Assembly (NCBI GenBank): GCA_016292515.1
Contig: JAEDIJ010000011.1
Span: 1-54,041 of the forward strand
Length of the DNA stretch: 54,041 bases
Direction of reading: 5' to 3'
Origin: Victivallaceae bacterium
GTDB lineage: Bacteria > Verrucomicrobiota > Lentisphaeria > Victivallales > Victivallaceae
Part shown: piece by piece, positions 1 to 6,905 of the stretch
Numbering within the stretch: the first letter of the stretch is position 1
How the letters are laid out: each line of letters opens with the position of its first letter
Notes under the pieces: generated by a model
Told to the model about the DNA's origin: nothing
The model's database searches: none
Seen by the model: only the letters and a program-made list of their open reading frames with translations
Position numbers and translations under genes: made by a program

Positions 1-277
1 AGATGAGAGATGAGAGATGAGAGATGAGAGATGAGAGATGAGAGATGAGAGAGTCCTGCTCTGATCAACGCCTCGCGCCGCTGGCGCGAAATCGAGCGAC
101 TGGGACCAATAAGACCAGTGAGACCAGTAAGACATACGCTTTGCCTGCCCTCCCCAGCGCTTTGCGCGTCGGAGGGTCCTGATTGTCCCACTCGTCCTAC
201 CTCGTTCATTTTGCGGTTGCATCCGCGAGGCAAACATCCGCGATGCTCTCTCATCTCTCATCTCTCATCTCTTTATT
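1..277. repeat. composite nested inverted-repeat element, site 1
   Basis: This is the non-coding stretch downstream of rtcB. The left outer arm is seven copies of the heptamer AGATGAG (1-49). The right outer arm is three copies of its complement CTCATCT (250-270). Inside lies a second pair of arms with 9-nt period: GACC units at 104, 113 and 122, and GTCC units at 176, 185 and 194. A perfect 7-bp hairpin with arms TCGCGCC and GGCGCGA lies at about 74-90. I see no credible gene here. The same plan recurs at 32744-33254 and 38117-38375 with different sequences. The left edge may be truncated by the window. Confidence 0.7.
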
Positions 278-1501
278 TCACCCTTTCAGCACCGCGAGCG
301 GCGTCAAGCGCACCAGCGGTTCGACGAGATCCGCCTCCGCCGCGATCACTTCGTCGATCGGCTTGTACGCCTGCGGCGCTTCCGAAAGATCAAGCAGATT
401 TTTCGCCCTGCCGTACTTCCGGACGGGATGCCACCTTTCACAGACGATCCCCTGCATCGCTTCGTCGCACTCCTCGACCGTGAGATTCGTGCATGCGGCG
501 AGCCGGCTCAACCGCCGCCCCGCCCCGTGCGAGCAACTCATAAAGGATTGCGGATTCCCCAAACCCCGCACGATATAACTTGCCGTCCCCATCGAGCCGG
601 GAATGATCCCGATCTCGTCGAGTTTCGCGCTCGTCGCCCCTTTGCGGTGGATGCAGTAGGTTTCGCCGAAATGCTCTTCAAACGCCGCGTAGTTGTGGTG
701 GATATTCACCTCGCGCAAAAATTGCGTTTCCGGCACGAATTCCGCAAGCGTTTCTTTCAGCACATTCATCATCCGGCGGCGGTTTTCCATCGCGTAGCGC
801 AACGCGAAATTCATATCGCGCAAGTAGTTATGCCCCTCCTCCGTCGCGATCGGCAAAAAGGCGAGATCGGGATCGGGCAAGGGTGCGTGAAACATCTCAT
901 TGAGTTTCGCCGCCTTGGCGTGATAATACTCCTCCACCCGCTTGCCGAGGTTGCGGCTTCCCGAATGGATCATCATCCACACTTTGCCCGCATCCGACGA
1001 TTGAATTTCGATGAAGTGGTTTCCGCCGCCGAGCGTCCCGAGATTGTGACGGTCGAGCGTGGAAACAAAAGTTTCTTCACCTTTTTTGTCGAGATACGCC
1101 TCAAAGCCCTCCCACTCCTGCTTCATTTTGTGCCGAACGCCCTCCCCGACGGGGATGCGTTCCTTGACCTTTTGCTGGATCTCCCTGCGGAAGCGCATAT
1201 CGGCAAGCCTTTCCGCCGGTACGTCGGTTTCGACTGCGACCATACCGCAGCCGATATCGACGCCGACCGCGCTCGGTATCACCGCATCCTTGACCGCGAT
1301 GACGCCGCCGATCGGCATCCCGTAACCGACGTGGCAATCCGGCATCAACGCGACGTGCCGCGCCACGGCGGGGTGGCGGGCGAGGTTTTTCGCCTGGATA
1401 AGCGCGCCCGCTTCCACATTTTCGCACCAGCTGAAAATGGCGAGCGCGCCCTCCTCTTCCTTACTCCACTTCATTTTATTTACTTTTTTCATTGATGACA
1501 T
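278..1501 (-). CDS. rtcB: RNA-splicing ligase RtcB
   Basis: RtcB joins RNA 2',3'-cyclic-phosphate or 3'-phosphate ends to 5'-OH ends using Mn2+ and GTP, through a histidine-GMP intermediate. The 407-residue product has the family metal and guanylate residues: DCH at 55-57, DIGCGM at 82-87 (metal Cys85), GGGNH at 158-162, HSGSRNLG at 179-186, HHNYA at 268-272, PGSMGTASY at 301-309, SHGAGRR at 324-330 (guanylated His325 by family analogy) and KPIDEVI at 380-386. Length is normal. It follows rsr on the same strand. No start has a good Shine-Dalgarno. If the rsr frame is restored, rsr stops at 1476 and the ATG at 1474 becomes the coupled start (MKWSKEEEG). RtcA cyclase is absent from the window. 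Confidence 0.96.
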   Translation of the reverse strand: MSSMKKVNKMKWSKEEEGALAIFSWCENVEAGALIQAKNLARHPAVARHVALMPDCHVGYGMPIGGVIAVKDAVIPSAVGVDIGCGMVAVETDVPAERLADMRFRREIQQKVKERIPVGEGVRHKMKQEWEGFEAYLDKKGEETFVSTLDRHNLGTLGGGNHFIEIQSSDAGKVWMMIHSGSRNLGKRVEEYYHAKAAKLNEMFHAPLPDPDLAFLPIATEEGHNYLRDMNFALRYAMENRRRMMNVLKETLAEFVPETQFLREVNIHHNYAAFEEHFGETYCIHRKGATSAKLDEIGIIPGSMGTASYIVRGLGNPQSFMSCSHGAGRRLSRLAACTNLTVEECDEAMQGIVCERWHPVRKYGRAKNLLDLSEAPQAYKPIDEVIAAEADLVEPLVRLTPLAVLKG

Positions 1502-1516
1502 AACGCATAAATTCGA

Positions 1517-3073
1517 TCACGGAATCATTCCAGCCGAAAATCTGCCAGACGCCGTACTTTTCCGCCTCGGCTTCCGGGATCGGACTGCTCCCGTAGGAGT
1601 CCAGCCGGATGACGAAAGCCCGCGCCCCGGGGAATTTACGGCGGTATTTTTCCACGCGGCGAACCAGCCGGAGCCGTACTCCATACTGTCGGTGATGAAA
1701 ACCGAGTAATCCACGTGTTTATTTTGCGCCAGCATATATTCGACCGGAGCCTCCATATAAGTCCCTCCGCCGACGGCGTTGGTGATCGCATTCATCTGCG
1801 TGATCACGCTGTCCTGCCGGAGAAGGCGGTAGTGCTGTACTTTTTCCGCCCACGGCAGGATCGCAACCGGCATCGGCGCCTTGTTGAAAAACGCCGTGAA
1901 CATCGCCGCGACCGTCGAAAAAGTCAGACTTTCGCTTCTGCCGATCGGGGAAGTCATCGAGCCCGACATATCCGGCGCGATCACCCAGTTGTATTTGGCG
2001 AAATCGCTCCAATCGTACTGCGTCGCATAATCCTCCAACACTTTCGCCAGTGTGTCGGCGACGGAAAGCACCGGGAACTTCGGCATCTTTTCCTCCTCAT
2101 CGCCGAATGCCTCGGCAAAAGGTTTGTTTTCAAACGCCTTGCCGCATAACGGCAGCGCGTCGAGATACGCGCGGTACGCCGTATAGAGCCGGAAGGGAAA
2201 CACCTTGGCGCGCTTCAAACTGTCCACGGTGATCTTTTCTTCCGCGATCTTGTCCAGATCGACGCGCTCACGGGCGAATTTCGCCAGAAACTTCAAAAAC
2301 TTCATCACGGGCGTGCATTCGGCGACGGCGCGCCAGATCTTTGCATCGAAACGGTTGTAATAAGCGGTCAGACTGTCCACGTCGAGTTTCGCCTCGCACA
2401 GAAGTTGCGCCGCCTCGGCGTTTTTGCCCTCGTCGAGAAGTTCGATGAACTTACGGCGCGCCGCAAGTTCCGGGCAACTTTGGTACGCCGCTTCGAGTTT
2501 TTCCTCACTCATTCCCTTGACATTGGAATAGGCGTTGAGGATATAAGCGTAGATCGGGTCGCTCCCCCGGAAACGGCTGATGCGGATGGCGTCGGCAAGT
2601 TGCTTGCGGTACTTCATCGCGTAATACGGCGTCGTTTTCGTCGCCAGCCAATTCGTGATCGCGCGCTTGACCGACCGTCCGAAGCCGCGGCGGCGGCGGG
2701 TCAGGTCGATGAAATCCCCGAGGTCGTTGCCGGTGAGGACGACTTGCGGAAAGACTTCCTGAAAAAGCGCCGCATCCTTTTGCGACAAGTAAAGCAAGCC
2801 GAGGATCGGGAACGAGCGGATGAAACCTTCCTGCCGGCCGCGGACGATCGCTTTGGCAAGCGAGGCGGCGTCGGCGCGTTCCAGAAGCGCGATCGCCTCC
2901 GCCGTCAGATCTTTGGCGGAAGCATAAAAACTGCTGCCGAGCGTCCCCGTCATCGCGAGCTGTTCAAGGCGCATCGCGTCGCTCATGCTCCACGCGGGGA
3001 AGTTTTCGGCATTGCGGGTATCCGCGCCGGCGTAAGTCGCAAGCGCGGAGAGATTTTCTTTTAATTCTTTCAT
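1517..3073 (-). CDS. rsr: Ro60/Rsr TROVE-domain RNA-binding protein, C-terminus out of frame
   Basis: Bacterial Ro60 (Rsr) is a ring-shaped HEAT-repeat protein that binds Y RNAs and misfolded RNAs and helps exonucleases. Residues 1 to about 340 fit the TROVE ring. Residues 360-475 fit the von Willebrand A fold, with MIDAS motif DMSGS at 368-372 and TDSMEY at 461-466. After Trp474 the frame is lost. Reading one more A in the 5-A run (plus strand T1647-1651) gives about 58 further plausible residues, including RAFVIRLDSYG and YGVWQIFGWNDS, ending at a TAA at 1476, one base before an rtcB ATG. The break is either a sequencing error, a real mutation or a programmed shift. Start 3073 has only a weak upstream ribosome site. 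It is probably co-transcribed with rtcB from the sigma54-like site at 3135-3152. Confidence 0.88.
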   Translation of the reverse strand: MKELKENLSALATYAGADTRNAENFPAWSMSDAMRLEQLAMTGTLGSSFYASAKDLTAEAIALLERADAASLAKAIVRGRQEGFIRSFPILGLLYLSQKDAALFQEVFPQVVLTGNDLGDFIDLTRRRRGFGRSVKRAITNWLATKTTPYYAMKYRKQLADAIRISRFRGSDPIYAYILNAYSNVKGMSEEKLEAAYQSCPELAARRKFIELLDEGKNAEAAQLLCEAKLDVDSLTAYYNRFDAKIWRAVAECTPVMKFLKFLAKFARERVDLDKIAEEKITVDSLKRAKVFPFRLYTAYRAYLDALPLCGKAFENKPFAEAFGDEEEKMPKFPVLSVADTLAKVLEDYATQYDWSDFAKYNWVIAPDMSGSMTSPIGRSESLTFSTVAAMFTAFFNKAPMPVAILPWAEKVQHYRLLRQDSVITQMNAITNAVGGGTYMEAPVEYMLAQNKHVDYSVFITDSMEYGSGWFAAWKNTAVNSPGRGLSSSGWTPTGAVRSRKPRRKSTASGRFSAGMIP

Positions 3074-3134
3074 ATCAAACTCCTTGCAGTCCGAAAAACG
3101 GACAATGTTGAAAAAATTCCGGAGAATAAGGCGA

Positions 3135-3152
3135 AATGCGGTAGATTATCCA
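3135..3152 (-). promoter_or_regulatory. candidate sigma54 (-24/-12) promoter for rsr-rtcB
   Basis: The minus strand reads TGGATAATCTACCGCATT. It has the obligatory GG-N10-GC spacing, about 60 nt upstream of the rsr start. The GG and GC elements match, but the flanking bases are a poor fit to TGGCACG-N4-TTGCA. The call is supported mainly by context, since RtcR-type activators work only with sigma54 and rtcR is divergent here. Confidence 0.4.
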
Positions 3153-3507
3153 GATCTATAACCGAAGTTGAATGCATTTCCAAAGCACTCCGGAAAAAGA
3201 GAAGGTACGAGAAATCAGCGGGTTTTGCTTTTGGCTCATAGTTTTACGTCGCTCATCGATTTGAAGCCGTCGGACGGGTTTTTTACGACACCGCGTCGGG
3301 AAGGGAAAACCACTTCGTTTTTCAGGCGAATGCCGGGAGCCCCACTCCGTGAACCGCTTTTCTATTCCGTATTCTGCAATTGAAAGGGAAGGAAAAGCCG
3401 GTTCGCTTTGATTGCCGATCGATGTTGAAACAAAATCCATGCACCTCGTACCAAATTCAAAAAACGTGAGGGATAATTGCTTTTGCGGCACGAAAAAAAA
3501 GGAACTT

Positions 3508-3563
3508 TCCGATCCCGTTTTTCCGAACACTTTGCCGTTCCGGAACTTCTTTGCCGGATCGGA
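3508..3563. ncRNA. candidate structured RNA unit U1
   Basis: An 8-bp perfect helix closes this unit: TCCGATCC at 3508-3515 pairs with GGATCGGA at 3556-3563. Inside, TTCCG (3521-3525) can pair with CGGAA (3541-3545). A separate hairpin with arms GGAGT and ACTCC (loop AGTA) follows at 3569-3582. The unit sits between R1 and R2. Transcription, strand and ends are unknown. Confidence 0.25.
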
Positions 3564-3682
3564 GCAGTGGAGTAGTAACTCCAAGCCTGATAAAAAAATC
3601 GTCGTTGAAACAAAAGCCACACCTCAAAAAAAACAATCCAATGAAGCGAGAAATCGCGATTTAAGGAAATAAAAACACACCG

Positions 3683-3730
3683 GGTCGGAGATTTTTCGAC
3701 TGTCGGCAGAGGTCCTGTTGCGAACCGATC
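3683..3730. ncRNA. candidate structured RNA unit U2
   Basis: A 6-bp helix (GGTCGG at 3683-3688 with CCGATC at 3725-3730, one G-U pair) encloses a 36-nt loop just before R3. The closing sequence resembles those of U1 and U3. It is weaker than either and was noticed mainly because of its position in the repeat series. Confidence 0.18.
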
Positions 3731-3776
3731 GCGTTGAAACCTGAAATCAACACCTCGCACCAAATTCAAAAAACGT

Positions 3777-3918
3777 GAGGGATCGCGACCGTGTCTTACT
3801 GCCGGGTTGCACGGGTAAAGCGGTATGCACAAGCCCGCTTTGCCCTTGGAAAATCCGGATCGGCTGGGGTGCAATTCCCCAACTATCCCGATTTTCAACG
3901 ACGGTTCGGTCGCCCCTC
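3777..3918 (-). ncRNA. candidate Y RNA-like small RNA beside rsr
   Basis: The ends pair over 12 bp with a 3-nt bulge: plus-strand GAGGG (3777-3781) with CCCTC (3914-3918), bulge ATC (3782-3784), then GCGACCG (3785-3791) with CGGTCGC (3907-3913). A bulged terminal helix is the usual Ro-binding feature of Y RNAs. Inside are an 11-bp hairpin (3813-3823 with 3835-3845, one G-U pair) and a 5-bp arm TGGGG/CCCCA around a 7-nt loop (3865-3881). The minus strand is preferred because the closing helix is then followed by ACG and six U's, as in an intrinsic terminator or oligo-U tail, and it matches the direction of rsr-rtcB. On the plus strand the 7-nt loop (TGCAATT) resembles a T-loop with one substitution, so orientation is unsettled. 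Confidence 0.42.
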
Positions 3919-4032
3919 CCCGTCCCCTTGGTGGCAGTTCTTTTTTTGAGGGTCGTTGAACCCACGGTCAACACCTCACTTCTATTTTCATTATTCAATT
4001 TTCAAAGAGCCCGGCGGTCTTCCGCCTTTCAT

Positions 4033-4107
4033 TGGCACCCGGGGGAGGACTCGAACCTCCGACAGTACGGTTAACAGCCGTAAGTTCTACCACTGAACTA
4101 CCCGGAT
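4033..4107 (-). tRNA. tRNA-Asn (GUU)
   Basis: The minus strand folds as a complete cloverleaf. The acceptor is ATCCGGG with CCCGGGT (one G-U pair), the D arm GTTC/GAAC, the anticodon arm TACGG-CTGTTAA-CCGTA with anticodon GUU, the variable loop CTGTC, and the T arm GGAGG-TTCGAGT-CCTCC. Discriminator is G and CCA is encoded (4033-4035). A GGCGG-AAGA-CCGCC hairpin downstream on this strand (about 4011-4024) may terminate it. It stands alone between rtcR and the structured spacer, pointing toward rsr. Confidence 0.96.
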
Positions 4108-4236
4108 GACACTTCCTCATCAGCAAACGGCGTGCCAACTTTGGAGGAATTTTGAAAAATTTTCCGTTTTTCATTTCTTTTCCGTAGGAAAACTTTTTTG
4201 AAAAAATTTTTCCGCCGTTTTTTTTGCCAAAATGAC

Positions 4237-4265
4237 TTGATTTTTTATCGCCGATAATCTATAAT
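4237..4265 (+). promoter_or_regulatory. sigma70 promoter of rtcR
   Basis: TTGATT (4237-4242), 17 nt, TATAAT (4260-4265). The expected transcript start is near 4272, giving a leader of about 25 nt with AGGA before the rtcR ATG. A vegetative promoter fits a regulator that must be present before RNA damage occurs. Confidence 0.75.
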
Positions 4266-4297
4266 ATATTATAGCAATTTATAAAACAGGATATATT

Positions 4298-5872
4298 ATG
4301 AACATTTTGATCTCCCTTTTAGGTTGCCGGTTGGACTCCCACGGGCGCGGCGTCGGTCGGTGGGGCGTCTGGCGGCCGTCGGTGGCGCTCGCGATGCACA
4401 GCGACATTCATTTCGACCGCTATTATCTCGTTTATCAGCCGGAATTCACCCGTCTGATGGAGGAGGTCGTTTCCGACATCAAGTCCGCGTCGCCCGGCAC
4501 CGAGGTGATCCCGGAGGAAGTGCCTTTCAACGATCCGTGGGATTTCGAGGAAGTCTACTCGCGGCTCTACGATTTCAGCAAGCGCAAAAATTTTTCCGCC
4601 GAAAACGATCACTACTTCATTCACATCACGACGGGAAGCCACGTCGCGCAGATCTGCCTTTTTCTCCTCAATGAATCGCATCATCTGCCCGGCGTCCTCG
4701 TTCAGACCCAGCCGAGCCCGACGGGCGACGCCAAAGGGACGTACAACTTGATCGACCTCGACCTGTCGCGTTACGATCTGCTCGCCAAGCGTTTCGAGGA
4801 GGAGCGCACCGACGACCTCGCATTTCTGAAATCGGGCATCGCGACGCGCAACGAAAAATTCAATCACTTGATCGAGACCATCGAGCGCGTCGCCATCCGT
4901 TCCGAGGAGCCGATCCTCCTCACCGGGCCTACCGGGGCGGGCAAATCGCAGTTGGCGCGCCGCATTTACGAACTCAAAAAGCAGAATCAGCAGGTCAAAG
5001 GCGATTTCATCGACGTCAACTGCGCGACCTTGCGCGGCGATCAGGCGATGAGCGCGCTTTTCGGGCATAAAAAGGGTTCGTTCACGGGCGCGGTCGCCGA
5101 CCGTCCGGGACTACTTAAAGCGGCGGACGGAGGCATCCTTTTTCTCGACGAGATCGGGGAACTCGGTCTTGACGAGCAGGCGATGTTGCTCCGCGCCATC
5201 GAGGAAAAGAAATTCCTGCCGCTCGGCGCGGACAAGGAGGAAAAAAGCGTCTTTCAACTGATCTGCGGCACCAACCGCGACCTCGCCGGCGCCGTCGCGC
5301 AGGGGCGTTTCCGCGCCGACTTGCTCGCCCGCATCGACCTTTGGAGTTTTTCGCTCCCCGGGCTCGCCGACCGCCGCGAGGACATCGAGCCGAATATCGA
5401 ATACGAATTAAATTTTTTCACCCAAAAAAGCGGAAAACGCATCACTTTCAACGCCGAAGCGAAAAAGGCGTTTCTCGATTTCGCCCTATCGCCCGATACC
5501 TTGTGGCAGGGGAACTTCCGCGAGCTCAACGCGATGATCGTCCGGATGGCGACGCTCGCCTCCGGCGGCCGCATCGATCTGGCGACGGTCAAGGAGGAGA
5601 TCGAACGCAGTCAAAAGCCCGCACAGGAAAATGATTCCGCCGATCTCGTCGCGCTTCTGGGCGAAAACTATCCGCAAAAATTCGACTATTTTGAACTTGT
5701 TCAGTTGCGGGAAGTCATCAAGGTCTGCCGCACGAGCAAAACGCTCGCCGATGCCGGCAAAAAACTTTTCGCCGTGTCGAGAAAAGCGAAAAAAAGCGTC
5801 AACGACTCGGATCGGTTGAGCAAATATCTCGCGCACTTCGGCTTGGATTTCCGCACCGTCACACAAAACTAA
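4298..5872 (+). CDS. rtcR: RtcR, sigma54-dependent activator of RNA repair
   Basis: RtcR activates sigma54 transcription of the RNA-repair operon. Its N-terminal CARF domain senses RNA ends, reported to be 2',3'-cyclic-phosphate tRNA fragments. The 524-residue product is close to the E. coli length. It shows the CARF-like region (residues 1-175, with HITTGSH at 109-115), AAA+ Walker A GPTGAGKS (210-217), the sigma54-contact loop GSFTGA (260-265, Ser for the usual Ala), Walker B LFLDEIGEL (281-289) and a C-terminal region suited to a helix-turn-helix. It diverges from rsr-rtcB across the spacer holding tRNA-Asn and the RNA units, which is the classical arrangement for this regulator. The start is supported by the promoter and AGGA. 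Confidence 0.95.
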   Translation: MNILISLLGCRLDSHGRGVGRWGVWRPSVALAMHSDIHFDRYYLVYQPEFTRLMEEVVSDIKSASPGTEVIPEEVPFNDPWDFEEVYSRLYDFSKRKNFSAENDHYFIHITTGSHVAQICLFLLNESHHLPGVLVQTQPSPTGDAKGTYNLIDLDLSRYDLLAKRFEEERTDDLAFLKSGIATRNEKFNHLIETIERVAIRSEEPILLTGPTGAGKSQLARRIYELKKQNQQVKGDFIDVNCATLRGDQAMSALFGHKKGSFTGAVADRPGLLKAADGGILFLDEIGELGLDEQAMLLRAIEEKKFLPLGADKEEKSVFQLICGTNRDLAGAVAQGRFRADLLARIDLWSFSLPGLADRREDIEPNIEYELNFFTQKSGKRITFNAEAKKAFLDFALSPDTLWQGNFRELNAMIVRMATLASGGRIDLATVKEEIERSQKPAQENDSADLVALLGENYPQKFDYFELVQLREVIKVCRTSKTLADAGKKLFAVSRKAKKSVNDSDRLSKYLAHFGLDFRTVTQN

Positions 5873-5896
5873 CCGGTAAAAAAAAGGATTTTCATC

Positions 5897-6862
5897 ATGC
5901 AAAAACCCTCGATCGTGATTTTGGACAGTTACCCCGCCAATCCGGGCGACCTCTCTTGGGATCCCGTCGCCGCGCACGGCGATTTGACCGTCTACGAGCA
6001 TTGCCCCGACGATCCGGCGGAAGTCATCCGCCGCGCCGGATGCGCCGATATCATTTTGACCAACAAAGTCCGCTTCACAGATGAATTGATGGCGGCACTG
6101 CCCAAACTGAAACTGATCGCCGTCCAGGCGACCGGCTACAACATCATCGACACCGCCGCCGCAAAAAAACGGGGGATCGTCGTCTGCAATGTGCCCGGGT
6201 ACAGCACGAATTCCGTCGCGCAACTGACGTTCAGTTTCATCCTCGACTTTTTTACAGGCGTCGGGGAACAAAGCGAAGCGGTACAAAAAGGCGATTGGTG
6301 CAACGCGCCCGATTTTATGTTCTATCCCCGTAAAATTCAGGAACTTGCGGGCAAAACGCTCGGCATTTTCGGCTTCGGCACGATCGGGCAAAAAGTGGGA
6401 AAGATCGGCGCCGACTTCGGGATGCGCGTGATCTACCACTCGCGGACGCCGAAAACGGCGGATTTCGCGGAATTTGTTTCTTTGGAAAAACTCTTTGCCG
6501 AAAGCGACGTGCTGACGTTGCACGCTCCGATGACGCCGGAAACGGCTCTCGTCGTCAATCAGGAACGTCTCGCGCTGATGAAAAAAACGGCATATCTCAT
6601 CAACACCGCGCGCGGGGGACTGGTGGACGACGCCGCACTGGCGGAGGCTTTGAACCGCGGCAGGATCTCCGGGGCGGGGATCGACGTATTGACGCAGGAA
6701 CCGCCGCCGGAAGATCATCCGCTGCTTCACGCCAAAAACTGCCGGATCACGCCGCACGTCGGCTGGGCGTCCCTCGAAGCCCGCAAGCGGCTGATCGACA
6801 TTCTCGGCGAGGAGATCAAAGCATTTCTCGCCGGGAAACCGATCAATCAAGTCAATCGCTGA
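5897..6862 (+). CDS. D-2-hydroxyacid dehydrogenase (glycerate dehydrogenase-like)
   Basis: This is an NAD(P)-dependent oxidoreductase of the D-isomer 2-hydroxyacid dehydrogenase family, probably hydroxypyruvate/glycerate type, though the substrate cannot be fixed from sequence. The 321-residue product has nucleotide-binding GFGTIG (159-164) and the catalytic Arg239 (in TARGG), Glu268 (in TQEPP) and His287 (in TPHVGW). It starts 24 nt after rtcR on the same strand with AAGGA upstream, so read-through from the rtcR promoter is likely. No functional link to RNA repair is evident. Confidence 0.88.
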   Translation: MQKPSIVILDSYPANPGDLSWDPVAAHGDLTVYEHCPDDPAEVIRRAGCADIILTNKVRFTDELMAALPKLKLIAVQATGYNIIDTAAAKKRGIVVCNVPGYSTNSVAQLTFSFILDFFTGVGEQSEAVQKGDWCNAPDFMFYPRKIQELAGKTLGIFGFGTIGQKVGKIGADFGMRVIYHSRTPKTADFAEFVSLEKLFAESDVLTLHAPMTPETALVVNQERLALMKKTAYLINTARGGLVDDAALAEALNRGRISGAGIDVLTQEPPPEDHPLLHAKNCRITPHVGWASLEARKRLIDILGEEIKAFLAGKPINQVNR

Positions 6863-6905
6863 CGGTTACAGAGCCGCCTGCGCTGTCGTGCGTCAAGTCG
6901 CGGCG

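Larger units (their letters stand above)
3424..3989. repeat. four-copy GTTGAA...CACCTC spacer repeat (R1-R4)
   Basis: On the plus strand the bipartite motif GTTGAA, 10-12 nt, CACCTC occurs at 3425 (R1), 3604 (R2), 3733 (R3) and 3955 (R4), between the structured RNA units. R1 and R3 also share a tail of about 32 nt (ACCTCG[TC]ACCAAATTC, then AAAAAACGTGAGGGAT) with one mismatch. R3 and R4 form dyads GTTGA-N8/9-TCAAC (3733-3751 and 3955-3972). R1 and R2 keep only the left half. Spacing is irregular (about 180, 130 and 220 nt). Candidate roles are RtcR enhancer sites or conserved ends of a family of small RNAs. Confidence 0.6.

Noticed and set aside
428..1495. Plus-strand open frame of 355 codons
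   Set aside because: It is antisense to rtcB, whose motifs are complete.
3424..3760. sigma70 promoters at the TTGAAA of R1 and R3
   Set aside because: No -10-like hexamer lies 16-18 nt downstream of either copy on the plus strand.
3865..3881. A second complete tRNA on the plus strand, from a T-arm-like hairpin
   Set aside because: The loop lacks the second T of the T-loop, there is no D arm, and the would-be acceptor stem has a T-T mismatch and a gap. It is at most a tRNA-like module.
3909..3931. G-quadruplex on the minus strand (three runs of four G's)
   Set aside because: A fourth close G-run is missing, and the bases are better explained by the closing helix of the Y RNA-like unit.
3424..3989. 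CRISPR array suggested by GTTGAAAC-type repeats
   Set aside because: Only four copies, only parts of each are conserved, spacing is irregular (about 130-220 nt) and no cas gene is in the window.
3156..3998. Several short open frames in the rsr-rtcR spacer
   Set aside because: They overlap one another on both strands, lack ribosome sites, and repeat motifs within the proteins come from the non-coding repeat.
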